Of a stretch of DNA of 22,412 bases, positions 1 through 5,996 are shown one piece after another. The number at the start of each line of letters is the position of its first letter. Positions within the stretch are counted from its first letter, which is position 1. The DNA is from Parcubacteria group bacterium Gr01-1014_56 (lineage in GTDB: Bacteria; Patescibacteriota; Minisyncoccia; Phycocordibacterales; SBAW01), in NCBI GenBank assembly GCA_007375995.1, contig VMFK01000003.1, positions 1 through 22,412 on the forward strand, written 5' to 3'. The notes beneath the pieces are model-generated. The model was not told the DNA's origin, made no database searches, and worked only from the letters and a program-made list of their open reading frames with translations. Position numbers and translations under genes: made by a program.

Positions 1-220
1 CAAGCTTGCCCATCTTGATGAGCTCCATGATTTCCTCACGACGCTTAATAACCTTAAGCGTGTGTTTGCGTTGGACTTTTTTGGATTTAACGCGTGCGTA
101 GTAGCGGCGTTTGCGCATTTTCTGTATAAGGCCTACACCTTGGACACGTTTAGAGAACCGACGAATAAGATTTATCGCCGTTTCGCCTTCGTTTTTTGTG
201 ACCTCTGCGTTTATCGCCAT
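1..220 (-). CDS. rpsU: 30S ribosomal protein S21, 3' end cut by window edge
   Basis: Reading the minus strand from the ATG at 220-218 gives 73 residues before the window ends. The protein starts MAINAEVTKNEGE and contains the S21 core FSKRVQGVGLIQKMRKRRYY followed by a Lys/Arg-rich tail. S21 is a small protein of the 30S subunit platform, near the 3' end of 16S rRNA and the mRNA exit path. Bases code for highly basic residues throughout, as in the family. The gene lies downstream of the HisRS-like gene on the same strand but has its own promoter (231-259). The ATG lies about 10 nt after the -10 box, so the leader would be only a few nucleotides, and no Shine-Dalgarno is visible. The C-terminus is outside the window. 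Confidence 0.88.
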   Translation of the reverse strand, partial: MAINAEVTKNEGETAINLIRRFSKRVQGVGLIQKMRKRRYYARVKSKKVQRKHTLKVIKRREEIMELIKMGKL

Positions 221-230
221 AGGATAAAGC

Positions 231-259
231 AGAATAGCACGCGCTCCACGTTAACGCAA
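231..259 (-). promoter_or_regulatory. Promoter of rpsU
   Basis: On the minus strand TTGCGT (259-254) and TATTCT (236-231) are separated by 17 nt. The -10 box is preceded by TGC, giving an extended -10 (TGCTATTCT). It overlaps the last codons of the HisRS-like gene and lies 10 nt before the rpsU ATG. Seen by eye only. Confidence 0.55.
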
Positions 260-1417
260 GGTTCGGAGAAATTTAGGCACCTCGCCTACCGCGATAATAT
301 TTTGCGAGCTGTTTTTAGTTGAGCGGACGATAATAGTCCCGTCGAGTGCTTCTCGCTGACCCATGATGAGTAGGTGGGAGACGCCCATCTGCGCCGCCTG
401 AGCAAGCTGCAAGGAAAGCCGGTTGGCATCAAACGACTGGAGCACGGGCACGCCTGCCGTGCGCAACATATCAACCACGGTGAGCCCCTGGAGTTTTGCT
501 TTGAGGCCAAGCTGCGCGAAATAAATTCTTGGTTTTGGCGCTGAAGGGATAGCGGTAAAAATAGACCTGCTCGCGCCTTTTTTGCGGAAGAAGATTGATG
601 CTCCAACCCCGACACTGTCTTTGCGGCGCATCTCGCGTCTGAGATATTCGTCAAAACGCCCGCCCACGACAGCAAGCATCGTCGCGTCTTGCTCAACAAA
701 GTCCAGAGCAAAGGCGATATGGGGGCCGCGCTCATCTCCGCCTAGGAGATCGTCAAGTTCATAGGGGAGGCCCAGGTGCTCTAGGTGCTCGAGGACCGAG
801 CGAAAATGCACGCGGCTCTTCTCTGAGAGAAAATGCATCGGCCGTGGGCCCTCAGCCAGTATCTCGCGCACGGCAGCCTCTTGCATCCGGTAAATTGCGA
901 ATGGATTCTCTGCCACAAGCGTGCGCTCTGCCTCAGTAAGGCGGCTTAGGTGCTTACGGATATGGATTGCAAGCTCTCGCGAGAACCGCTGCTGGGAGTC
1001 GCGGTCGCCGAGCGCATTGACGCGCACGCGAGAGAGGGGAGCTCCCCATTCGCCCGCGATCGCTGCCAATGTTTTAAGCAGAATTATTTCTCCAACACTC
1101 TCCGGTGTCCCGACCACCTGGAGGCCAAACTCGCCTGCTTCGCTTGATACAACACCAGCAGGGGCATGGAGCGGAGAGGGTGTCACATAAAAACCTAAGA
1201 CTGGTTCTTGCGGCTGGCCCGCGGCGCGGATCGCACACACCATCGCAGCGGTAGAAAAAGAGTAGAAGCTCCCGCCGCCACGCAAGCTCCTCGAGCCTGT
1301 GTTGTGCGCCGCTATCTGTTGCCGCTCAATATCGCGCACAGGACGAAACCCATAGAACGACGCGACGTCACTCGCGTGTTTGATAAATGTGCTTGGCGCT
1401 ATACCACGTGGGCTCAT
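251..1417 (-). CDS. HisRS-like class II synthetase-fold protein, probably catalytically degenerate
   Basis: 388 residues. The overall plan is that of histidyl-tRNA synthetase: an N-terminal RGIAPSTF/YGF segment (4-24), a block resembling the conserved HisRS stretch (VNALGDRDSQQRF, 133-145, and ENPFAIY, 170-176), a GGRFDEYL glycine motif (252-259) and a C-terminal anticodon-binding-type domain (about 296-388). Real HisRS has an arginine-bearing motif 2 and the signature LVRGLDYY. Here the segment expected to carry motif 2 (about 73-100) contains no arginine, and PYELDDLLGGDERGPHIAF (218-236) stands where the histidine-binding signature should be. It may be a regulatory paralogue of HisRS, analogous to HisZ or YbiT-like relatives, rather than the housekeeping enzyme. 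It starts 5 nt after the lepB stop, with no Shine-Dalgarno, so it is probably co-transcribed with lepB. Class assignment is firm; function is not. Confidence 0.7.
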   Translation of the reverse strand: MSPRGIAPSTFIKHASDVASFYGFRPVRDIERQQIAAHNTGSRSLRGGGSFYSFSTAAMVCAIRAAGQPQEPVLGFYVTPSPLHAPAGVVSSEAGEFGLQVVGTPESVGEIILLKTLAAIAGEWGAPLSRVRVNALGDRDSQQRFSRELAIHIRKHLSRLTEAERTLVAENPFAIYRMQEAAVREILAEGPRPMHFLSEKSRVHFRSVLEHLEHLGLPYELDDLLGGDERGPHIAFALDFVEQDATMLAVVGGRFDEYLRREMRRKDSVGVGASIFFRKKGASRSIFTAIPSAPKPRIYFAQLGLKAKLQGLTVVDMLRTAGVPVLQSFDANRLSLQLAQAAQMGVSHLLIMGQREALDGTIIVRSTKNSSQNIIAVGEVPKFLRTLR

Positions 1418-1422
1418 GTAAA

Positions 1423-1977
1423 TTATTGTATTTCGATTTTACCGGGGAAGAGTTCCACTGTTTCGATAGGGAGGAGTCTGAGGAGTGCGCGGCCAACCAT
1501 GTTCTCGCGCGGAAGTACGCCCCAGATACGTGAGTCGGAGCTCTCTGGGCGGTTGTCTCCCATCACAAAGTAGCGATCGTTTGCCAAAGAGACGTTGAGG
1601 TCGCCGCCATTGCCGTGGTGGACAATGTAGTTCTCGTCTAGGTTGATCACTTCGCCGAGCGCGGTTGTCACAGAGACCGCACCGCTCTTTATATGGACCG
1701 TTTCCCGAGGCAACCCGATAATGCGCTTGATGAAATATTGCGACGGGTCTTTAGGGTAGCGGAATATCACGACGTCACCGCGCTTGGGGGTGTCGAAGCG
1801 ATAGGAAAGCTCATCAATAATGAGGTATTGTCCGTTGTCGAAGGTCGGCTCCATAGATGCTCCCGACACAATAAAAGGTTTTGCGACGAAAAGGCGTATC
1901 GGTATAACAATAACTATTGCAATGAGAGCAAATTTTAGGAGTTCAGTGAAAAAATTATCACGTTTCTCCTGTGGCAT
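1423..1977 (-). CDS. lepB: Signal peptidase I
   Basis: Membrane-anchored serine protease that removes signal peptides from exported proteins. From the chosen start it has 184 residues. A hydrophobic N-terminal helix (about 15-31) is followed by the box B nucleophile motif SGASMEPT (Ser41), box C (YRFDTPKRGDVVIF), box D with the general-base lysine (YFIKRIIGLP, Lys84) and box E (GDNRPESSDSR). All catalytic motifs are intact. An upstream ATG at 2007 would add ten residues, but a promoter (TTGCAT, 16 nt, TACAAT) sits inside that extension and ends 6 nt before the ATG at 1977, so I take 1977 as the start of a leaderless message. It likely serves the secreted and pilin-like proteins elsewhere in the window. 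The HisRS-like gene follows 5 nt later. Confidence 0.92.
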   Translation of the reverse strand: MPQEKRDNFFTELLKFALIAIVIVIPIRLFVAKPFIVSGASMEPTFDNGQYLIIDELSYRFDTPKRGDVVIFRYPKDPSQYFIKRIIGLPRETVHIKSGAVSVTTALGEVINLDENYIVHHGNGGDLNVSLANDRYFVMGDNRPESSDSRIWGVLPRENMVGRALLRLLPIETVELFPGKIEIQ

Positions 1978-1983
1978 GGGAGT

Positions 1984-2011
1984 ATTGTACCGCTTGCAAG
2001 CATTCATGCAA
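1984..2011 (-). promoter_or_regulatory. Promoter of lepB, leaderless type
   Basis: Minus strand: TTGCAT (2011-2006), 16-nt spacer, TACAAT (1989-1984), then 6 nt to the ATG at 1977. Transcription would begin at or next to the start codon. This decides the lepB start over the upstream ATG. Confidence 0.6.
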
Positions 2012-2088
2012 GTTTATGCAGCACGGCGCGATAATTCTGCGCTCCGGAGAGATAAACTGGCACTCCTGCACGCAAAATTCCCGCACCG

Positions 2089-2097
2089 TGCTATAGT
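2089..2097 (+). promoter_or_regulatory. Extended -10 promoter of pth
   Basis: TGCTATAGT, an extended -10 box, ends 7 nt before the pth ATG at 2105. No clear -35 hexamer is visible. The spacing implies a leaderless mRNA. Confidence 0.55.
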
Positions 2098-2104
2098 TTG
2101 AGCC

Positions 2105-2635
2105 ATGCAATGGATCATTGCGGGGCTTGGCAATCCAGACGAACACTACAAAGGCACGCGCCACAACATTGGACGCGATTTTTTGCATGCACTGGAGGAC
2201 AAACTACCCAAAAAAGCAAAGATAGTGACCCCGGATGTCTATATGAATAACTCCGGAGGCCCCCTGCGCAAGCTCGTACCCTCCAAAAAAGCTGCAGAAA
2301 AGCTAGTGGTACTCCACGACGAACTTGATTTGCCGCTCGGCAAGGTCAAAATCTCATTTGGTTCAAGTGCAGGCGGACACAACGGTGTTAAGTCGGTGCA
2401 AGCGGCACTAAAAACGCAAGATTTTATCCGCGTGCGCATCGGCATCTCGCCTTCGACCGCAAGTGGTAAGCTCAGGCGCCCCGACGGAGAAAAAATAACC
2501 GACTTTGTGCTGGGGAAGTTTAAACCCGCTGAGCAAGAAAAATTAAAAAAAGTAAAAAAGATCGTACAAGAAGCACTTGAGGTTATTTTAGAGGACGGCA
2601 AAGACGCTGCGATGGGGAGGATCAACTCAAGATAG
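2105..2635 (+). CDS. pth: Peptidyl-tRNA hydrolase, compact form
   Basis: Hydrolyses the ester bond of peptidyl-tRNAs released during aborted translation, recycling tRNA in the cytosol. 176 residues. It has the family motifs GLGNP (Asn10), TRHNIG with catalytic His20, VYMNNSG (Asn48), HDELDLPLGK (His71/Asp72) and GGHNGVKS (Asn93). Compared with E. coli Pth, where the corresponding asparagine is near position 68, about 20 residues are missing between the catalytic His and the YMN motif; the catalytic set itself is complete. The C-terminus is lysine-rich, which fits tRNA binding. It is a single gene driven by its own extended -10 promoter, divergent from lepB. The ATG is 7 nt from the -10 box and no Shine-Dalgarno is seen. 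Confidence 0.93.
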   Translation: MQWIIAGLGNPDEHYKGTRHNIGRDFLHALEDKLPKKAKIVTPDVYMNNSGGPLRKLVPSKKAAEKLVVLHDELDLPLGKVKISFGSSAGGHNGVKSVQAALKTQDFIRVRIGISPSTASGKLRRPDGEKITDFVLGKFKPAEQEKLKKVKKIVQEALEVILEDGKDAAMGRINSR

Positions 2636-2726
2636 CGACATTTTGCATTTTTAAAACTTTTGTAGTACGGTCAAGGCTAGACGGCTGTAAAAATAGAAAT
2701 TTGAGAACAGGAAAGGGACCTATGTC

Positions 2727-3461
2727 ATGAAAATATTGTTGGTCGAAGACTACGTCGCATTGGCTCAATCTATCGAACTGACGCTAAACTCAAAAGGATT
2801 TAATGTCTATAGGACTGAACTGGGCGACGAAAGCATCTCGCTTAGCAAGTGCTACGTCTACGACATTATCTTGTTTGACCTCAATAGTTTATCGAACATC
2901 TTTGGCTATCAGGTGCTAAAGACCTTACGCGACGCTAAGGTTGCAACTCCTGTTCTTATCCTCTCTAGCATTGCTGCAACGGGGGACAAGATAAAGGGTT
3001 TAAACTTTGGTGCTGACGACTACATGACCAAACCGTTTCACCAGGACGAACTGGTGGCGCGCATATTTGCTATCGTGCGTCGTTCAAAAGGCCATAGCAG
3101 ATCGGTTATTCAAATCGGCACATTGTCGGTGGATGTTGATAGGAAAGTGGCTGAAGTAGAAGGTGAGCAGGTGTATCTCACTCTCAAGGAGTACCGAGTC
3201 CTTGAACTTCTTGCGATCCACAAAAATACCATCGTTACGAGGGAGATGTTCATCGACCATCTTTGCAACGGCATAGATTATGATGAGCCGCAGTCCAGAA
3301 CAGTCGATGTGTGTATCGCTAAAATCCGTAAGAAACTTGCTGGAGTGTCATCAAACGGCGTTCTCTTCATCAAGACCATTCCAAAACGCGGATATACACT
3401 TTTGGACCCGACCAAGACTTGGGCATCTCTACTTCCATTAAATGAGCAGATTGCCGCATAA
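2727..3461 (+). CDS. OmpR/CtrA-type response regulator, closely resembling alphaproteobacterial CtrA
   Basis: 244 residues: a receiver domain (1-118) and a winged-helix DNA-binding domain (about 126-228). The phospho-acceptor Asp51, acidic pocket Glu7/Asp8, Ser80/81 and Lys102 are all present, so it should be phosphorylatable. The match to CtrA, the cell-cycle master regulator of alphaproteobacteria, goes well beyond the general OmpR fold: AQSIELTLNSKGFNVYRTEL, DDYMTKPFHQDELVARI and IVRRSKGHSRSVIQIG follow the CtrA sequence as I remember it, and the C-terminus ends in Ala-Ala, as CtrA ends that are recognised by ClpXP. No histidine kinase, ChpT or CckA is in the window. It stands alone between pth and a bidirectional terminator. 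It has a purine-rich Shine-Dalgarno (GGAAAGGG, 2710-2717) and an untranslated leader, unlike the core genes around it. I infer horizontal acquisition. The alternative is an ancient CPR OmpR-type regulator that resembles CtrA. Confidence 0.85.
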   Translation: MKILLVEDYVALAQSIELTLNSKGFNVYRTELGDESISLSKCYVYDIILFDLNSLSNIFGYQVLKTLRDAKVATPVLILSSIAATGDKIKGLNFGADDYMTKPFHQDELVARIFAIVRRSKGHSRSVIQIGTLSVDVDRKVAEVEGEQVYLTLKEYRVLELLAIHKNTIVTREMFIDHLCNGIDYDEPQSRTVDVCIAKIRKKLAGVSSNGVLFIKTIPKRGYTLLDPTKTWASLLPLNEQIAA

Positions 3462-3484
3462 AGTTTGTGCCTGAATCAAAAAAC

Positions 3485-3515
3485 GCCGCCGGAGAAATTC
3501 GGCGGCTAATTTTTT
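3485..3515. terminator. Bidirectional rho-independent terminator between the CtrA-like gene and rpsA
   Basis: Perfect 7-bp stem GCCGCCG (3485-3491) with CGGCGGC (3500-3506) around an 8-nt loop. It is followed by a T-run on plus and, on the minus strand, by GTTTTTTG. It can end both convergent transcripts. Confidence 0.85.
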
Positions 3516-3532
3516 GTAATAAAATTGTTTTG

Positions 3533-4654
3533 TTACTTCTTGTCTCCAGAGAACGCGAGTGCCATGCGCATGTCTTTTGGTTCAAAGAGGGAAATGGTGA
3601 ACGGGTAGCGCTTGCCAAGCTCGAGGTTTGCACGGAGCTTTTCCTCGCTCCCAAACTCGCTCACGTGCACTAACCCCGCAATACCTTCCTCAATCGAGGC
3701 TAAGGCGCCGTGTTTGTTGAACTTGATCACGACACCCTCAACCTTGTCGCCTTTGTTGTACTTGGCTACCGCAACTTGCCACGGGTTTTCTTTTAGTTGT
3801 TTGACCGAGAGGCTGATCTTACCCTCTTTGATATCAATTATTTTTACTTTTACTTTGTCGCCGACTTTAAAAAAGTGGCGTGGGTCGTCAACGAGGCCCC
3901 AGTCTATCTCTGAAATGTGGACCAAGCCCTCAAGGCCTTCCTCGAGCTTCACAAACGCGCCGAAGTCGACCATACCAGTGACCTCGCCCTCAACTATGTC
4001 GCCAACCGCGTAGGAGGCGACTAGCTCGCGCTTCTCTTTATCGTCGATACCTTTTTCAGAGAAAATAAGTTTGCCCTCTTTAGGAGTCGCAGAAATGATA
4101 GTGACCACAATGCGAGTACCAACCAGCTTGCGGAGCTCGTCTAAGATTTTGTCCTTGTCGCCGTCTACGACCCTAGGGTAGTGCTCGGCTTTAAGCTGAG
4201 AAGCGGGGAGGAAGCCCATGATTCCTTGCCACTCCAAGATAAGCCCGCCTTTGTTTGCCTCTTTGATAAGGAGGTCAACCTGCTTCTTTTCTTTAACGGC
4301 CTCCTCAGCCTCAGCCCAGATAAGTGCCTGGCGAGCCTCTTTGAGAGAAAGTTCGATGTAGCCCTCTTTGCTCGTTGTTGAAATAACCTTGGCCGCGATC
4401 CGGTCGCCGACATTGGTGCGTTTGATAACCTCGCGTGCGTTTAAATACTCGCGGCCAAAGATAATGCCAGTGCCAAAGGGTGGCAGGTCGATATAGAGGC
4501 GTGCACGGTCAAGCGCGATAACCGGGCCCTCAACGATGTCGCCCTCCTTAGGCGGCTCTTGCGAGCGCAGGGCAAAGTCCGCCATCAATGAGAGGGGGAG
4601 AGTAGAAATATCTTCAACTGGAGCCGCGACAAAAGCAGCTTTTTTTGGTGACAT
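3533..4654 (-). CDS. rpsA: 30S ribosomal protein S1, four S1 domains
   Basis: 373 residues with four consecutive S1/OB-fold repeats: about 36-105 (GDIVEGPVIALDRARLYIDL), about 120-200 (QVDLLIKEANKGGLILEWQG), about 213-285 (GDIVEGEVTGMVDFGAFVKL, the most canonical, ending KISLSVKQL) and about 295-373 (GDKVEGVVIKFNKHGALASI). S1 binds mRNA at the 30S subunit and helps recruit structured or leaderless messages. Escherichia coli S1 has six repeats; a shorter form is usual in many other phyla and CPR. The gene is monocistronic, with a strong promoter at 4740-4768 and a leader of about 80 nt that begins with a hairpin. No Shine-Dalgarno precedes the ATG at 4654. A bidirectional terminator lies 18 nt past the stop. 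Confidence 0.9.
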   Translation of the reverse strand: MSPKKAAFVAAPVEDISTLPLSLMADFALRSQEPPKEGDIVEGPVIALDRARLYIDLPPFGTGIIFGREYLNAREVIKRTNVGDRIAAKVISTTSKEGYIELSLKEARQALIWAEAEEAVKEKKQVDLLIKEANKGGLILEWQGIMGFLPASQLKAEHYPRVVDGDKDKILDELRKLVGTRIVVTIISATPKEGKLIFSEKGIDDKEKRELVASYAVGDIVEGEVTGMVDFGAFVKLEEGLEGLVHISEIDWGLVDDPRHFFKVGDKVKVKIIDIKEGKISLSVKQLKENPWQVAVAKYNKGDKVEGVVIKFNKHGALASIEEGIAGLVHVSEFGSEEKLRANLELGKRYPFTISLFEPKDMRMALAFSGDKK

Positions 4655-4707
4655 ATTTGTTTGTACGATGGGGGTCCCTGGTCGGGAGTTACACCCACGC
4701 GCTGTTC

Positions 4708-4733
4708 TAATAAAGGGCCCTAGCTCTTTATTA
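4708..4733 (-). promoter_or_regulatory. Hairpin at the 5' end of the rpsA leader
   Basis: Inverted repeat TAATAAA-GGGC / GCTC-TTTATTA around a 4-nt loop: an 11-bp stem with one G-T pair. It begins within a few nucleotides of the predicted rpsA transcription start (about 4734), so the mRNA would carry a 5'-terminal stem. Roles in mRNA stability or S1 autoregulation are guesses. Confidence 0.5.
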
Positions 4734-4734
4734 C

Positions 4735-4763
4735 TTACTACTATATATCAAAACTGCTATAAA
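4735..4763 (+). promoter_or_regulatory. Possible promoter of the small RNA gene
   Basis: Extended -10 box TGCTATAAA (4755-4763), with TTACTA (4735-4740) 17 nt upstream as a weak -35. It would start transcription near 4770, just before the structured element. Confidence 0.45.
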
Positions 4764-4768
4764 TGCAA
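4740..4768 (-). promoter_or_regulatory. Promoter of rpsA
   Basis: Minus strand: TTGCAT (4768-4763), exact 17-nt spacer, TATAGT (4745-4740). It overlaps, on the opposite strand, the promoter proposed for the small RNA at 4770, so the two could influence each other. Confidence 0.6.
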
Positions 4769-4769
4769 G

Positions 4770-4876
4770 CGTACATCCAAAAATAAGGAAGTTGCACGAC
4801 TATATTTTTGGTGTGTGCGGGGAGTCTTCGAGACCGTAAAAAAATACCCCGACGCTTTCACGCCGGGGCTTTCTCT
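4770..4876 (+). ncRNA. Candidate structured small RNA, copy 1 of a four-copy element
   Basis: Stem I is CCAAAAATA (4777-4785) with TATTTTTGG (4803-4811), a perfect 9-bp pairing around a 17-nt loop. Next comes the shared GTGTGTGCGGGGAG segment, then stem II GTCT-TCG-AGAC (4824-4834). CGGGG (4818-4822) can also pair with CCCCG (4847-4851). The 3' end is a GC-rich hairpin (4847-4868, one A-C mismatch) followed by CTTTCTCTTT, a rho-independent terminator. The CCCCG arm is shared between the two pairings, so an alternative fold could interfere with termination. No ORF fits. The same architecture recurs at 15688, 15815 and 16917. It is not a tRNA, SRP, 6S or RNase P RNA as far as I can judge. Confidence 0.55.
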
Positions 4877-4923
4877 TTCGGCCTTGATGGCTGTTTAACT
4901 AGGCCTAGGAGAACTTGGTCAAA

Positions 4924-5148
4924 TCAGCAATGTTCAATGCGCCTATGCTCCCAGGCACCGTCGCCCATTTGCATTTGGGAAAGCATGCCGGCACCTTGCG
5001 TTTGCTGATGCTCCGGCCCTGCATTGTTGCTGGACGTCGGGGGGTGTACCCCGCGACCGCCTTTTTCGGAATTGCTTCCTTGGGTTTTTCCTCCGCCTCC
5101 ACCTTTTTTGTAAGGTGGTCTTCTTTCACGTCTATGAGTTCTGCTCAT
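4924..5148 (-). CDS. Small Arg/Gly/Gln-rich protein, unknown
   Basis: 74 residues from the ATG at 5148, beginning MSRTHRRERRPPYKKGGGGG. It is a basic, glycine-rich N-terminus followed by a polar Gly/Gln/Met stretch ending HRRIEHC, with no recognisable domain or membrane segment. Support for it being a gene comes mainly from upstream: a TTGACA-16-TAAAAT promoter (5251-5278), a leader of about 95 nt with a terminator-like hairpin and a 14-nt palindrome, and an AGAGGT Shine-Dalgarno about 10 nt before the ATG. An overlapping frame (4905-5129, GTG start) gives another 74-residue protein and cannot be excluded. The basic head suggests nucleic-acid binding, but that is speculation. Confidence 0.4.
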   Translation of the reverse strand: MSRTHRRERRPPYKKGGGGGKTQGSNSEKGGRGVHPPTSSNNAGPEHQQTQGAGMLSQMQMGDGAWEHRRIEHC

Positions 5149-5167
5149 CTTTAACTAACCTCTTCTT

Positions 5168-5181
5168 GGTTTGTACAAACC
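5168..5181. promoter_or_regulatory. Perfect 14-nt palindrome GGTTTGTACAAACC in the leader of the small ORF
   Basis: Self-complementary over its full length and located between the terminator-like hairpin and the Shine-Dalgarno of the 5148 ORF. It could be a dimeric repressor operator or, in RNA, a dimerisation or hairpin site. No cognate regulator is identifiable. Confidence 0.35.
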
Positions 5182-5195
5182 CTCTCCTCTTTAAA

Positions 5196-5222
5196 CAAAA
5201 AGGCGCCTGATTTAGGGGCGTC
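5196..5222 (-). terminator. Terminator-like hairpin inside the leader of the small ORF (possible attenuator)
   Basis: On the minus strand GACGCC pairs with GGCGCC (5222-5217 with 5207-5202, one G-T pair) and is followed directly by TTTTTG. It lies about 25 nt after the predicted start of transcription and about 50 nt before the ATG at 5148, so it would end transcription before the ORF unless read through. Confidence 0.5.
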
Positions 5223-5250
5223 CCGTTGCATGAAGCGAGGGTACAAGAGC

Positions 5251-5278
5251 ATTTTACACGCTACATTGGTGCTGTCAA
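5251..5278 (-). promoter_or_regulatory. Promoter upstream of the small ORF
   Basis: Minus strand: consensus TTGACA (5278-5273), 16-nt spacer, TAAAAT (5256-5251). Confidence 0.55.
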
Positions 5279-5295
5279 GCGGCTGTACGCAAGTA

Positions 5296-5316
5296 CTTCA
5301 AGGTCGAACCTTGAAG
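5296..5316. repeat. Hairpin with AGGTCGAACCT core, copy A
   Basis: Perfect 8-bp stem CTTCAAGG / CCTTGAAG around the loop TCGAA. The same loop and flanking core occur in another perfect 8-bp hairpin at 9255-9275 with different outer bases. Both sit just upstream of a leaderless-type promoter. Confidence 0.5.
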
Positions 5317-5348
5317 CTAAATTTGCGCTTCCAAAATCAACTTAAAAA

Positions 5349-5357
5349 TGCTATAAT
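5349..5357 (+). promoter_or_regulatory. Extended -10 promoter of the 5364 operon (to gyrA)
   Basis: TGCTATAAT, a consensus extended -10, ends 6 nt before the ATG at 5364. TTCCAA lies 17 nt upstream as a weak -35. The message would be leaderless. Confidence 0.6.
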
Positions 5358-5363
5358 ACATAG

Positions 5364-5996
5364 ATGGTTATTACATATATGGGGGGCGAATGCTTCAAGG
5401 TATCCCAAGGCGAACTCACGATTGCCCTTAACCCACCCTCAAAGGACTCCAAGCTTAAAACCTCCAAATTTGGCTCCGATATTGTGCTCTCAACACTCAA
5501 CAATGAGGACTTCAGCGGGGTTGAAAACGCCTCCTTTGGCGAGCGAGAACCCTTTGCTATAGTTGGCCCCGGCGAGTATGAGGTCAGGGGGGTTGCGGTG
5601 CGTGGCTTTGCAGGAGAGACCGAGTACGAGGGGAAGAAGGGTATTAATACTATCTATAGTATCGCGCTTGAAGGCATGAACCTCTGCTTTTTGGGAGCAC
5701 TGAGCAACACTGAGCTTCCACATGCGGCTCAGCAAGAACTCGACGACATCGACGTGCTTTTTTTACCGATCGGGGGCGAGGGTGTGCTTGACCACGCTTC
5801 TGCCTACAAGCTTGCGGTACAATTGGAGCCCAGGGCGATTATCCCGATGCACTACGGTGAGCTCGGTGGCAAAGACTCGCTCAAAAGTTTTCTTAAAGAG
5901 GCGGGGAGCGAGGACGTGAAGCCGATCGAGAAACTCACGATCAAGAAAAAGGATCTCGAAGGCAAAGAGGGGGAGATCATCGTGCTTTCTGTATGA
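5364..5996 (+). CDS. Metallo-beta-lactamase-fold protein lacking the HxHxDH metal motif
   Basis: 210 residues resembling the small UlaG/UPF0173-type beta-lactamase superfamily domain: an N-terminal strand MVITYMGGECFKV, a central FAIVGPGEYEVRGVAVRG segment, DIDVLFLPIGG (128-138) and a late conserved histidine in IIPMHYGE (His163). At the position of the signature HxHxDH loop it reads LSTLNNEDF (42-50), with no histidines, and GALSN (111-115) stands where a metal-bridging Asp is expected. It therefore probably does not bind a normal dinuclear zinc site. CPR genomes often carry such proteins annotated as Zn-dependent hydrolases. It opens the operon leading to gyrA: its TGA overlaps the next ATG by 4 nt. 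Function unknown; it may be structural or regulatory. Confidence 0.75.
   Translation: MVITYMGGECFKVSQGELTIALNPPSKDSKLKTSKFGSDIVLSTLNNEDFSGVENASFGEREPFAIVGPGEYEVRGVAVRGFAGETEYEGKKGINTIYSIALEGMNLCFLGALSNTELPHAAQQELDDIDVLFLPIGGEGVLDHASAYKLAVQLEPRAIIPMHYGELGGKDSLKSFLKEAGSEDVKPIEKLTIKKKDLEGKEGEIIVLSV

Noticed and set aside
1978..2007. Upstream ATG of lepB at 2007
   Set aside because: The promoter -10 and -35 boxes fall inside the extra ten codons; the family start fits 1977.
4905..5129. Alternative 74-residue frame overlapping the small ORF at 4924-5148
   Set aside because: It uses a GTG start without a well-placed Shine-Dalgarno, whereas the ATG at 5148 has one. Kept only as a possible alternative.
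5993..5996. TGA recoding (code 25) as in Gracilibacteria
   Set aside because: TGA ends the MBL-fold gene in a typical ATGA overlap, and TGA does not interrupt the other genes in frame, so code 11 applies.
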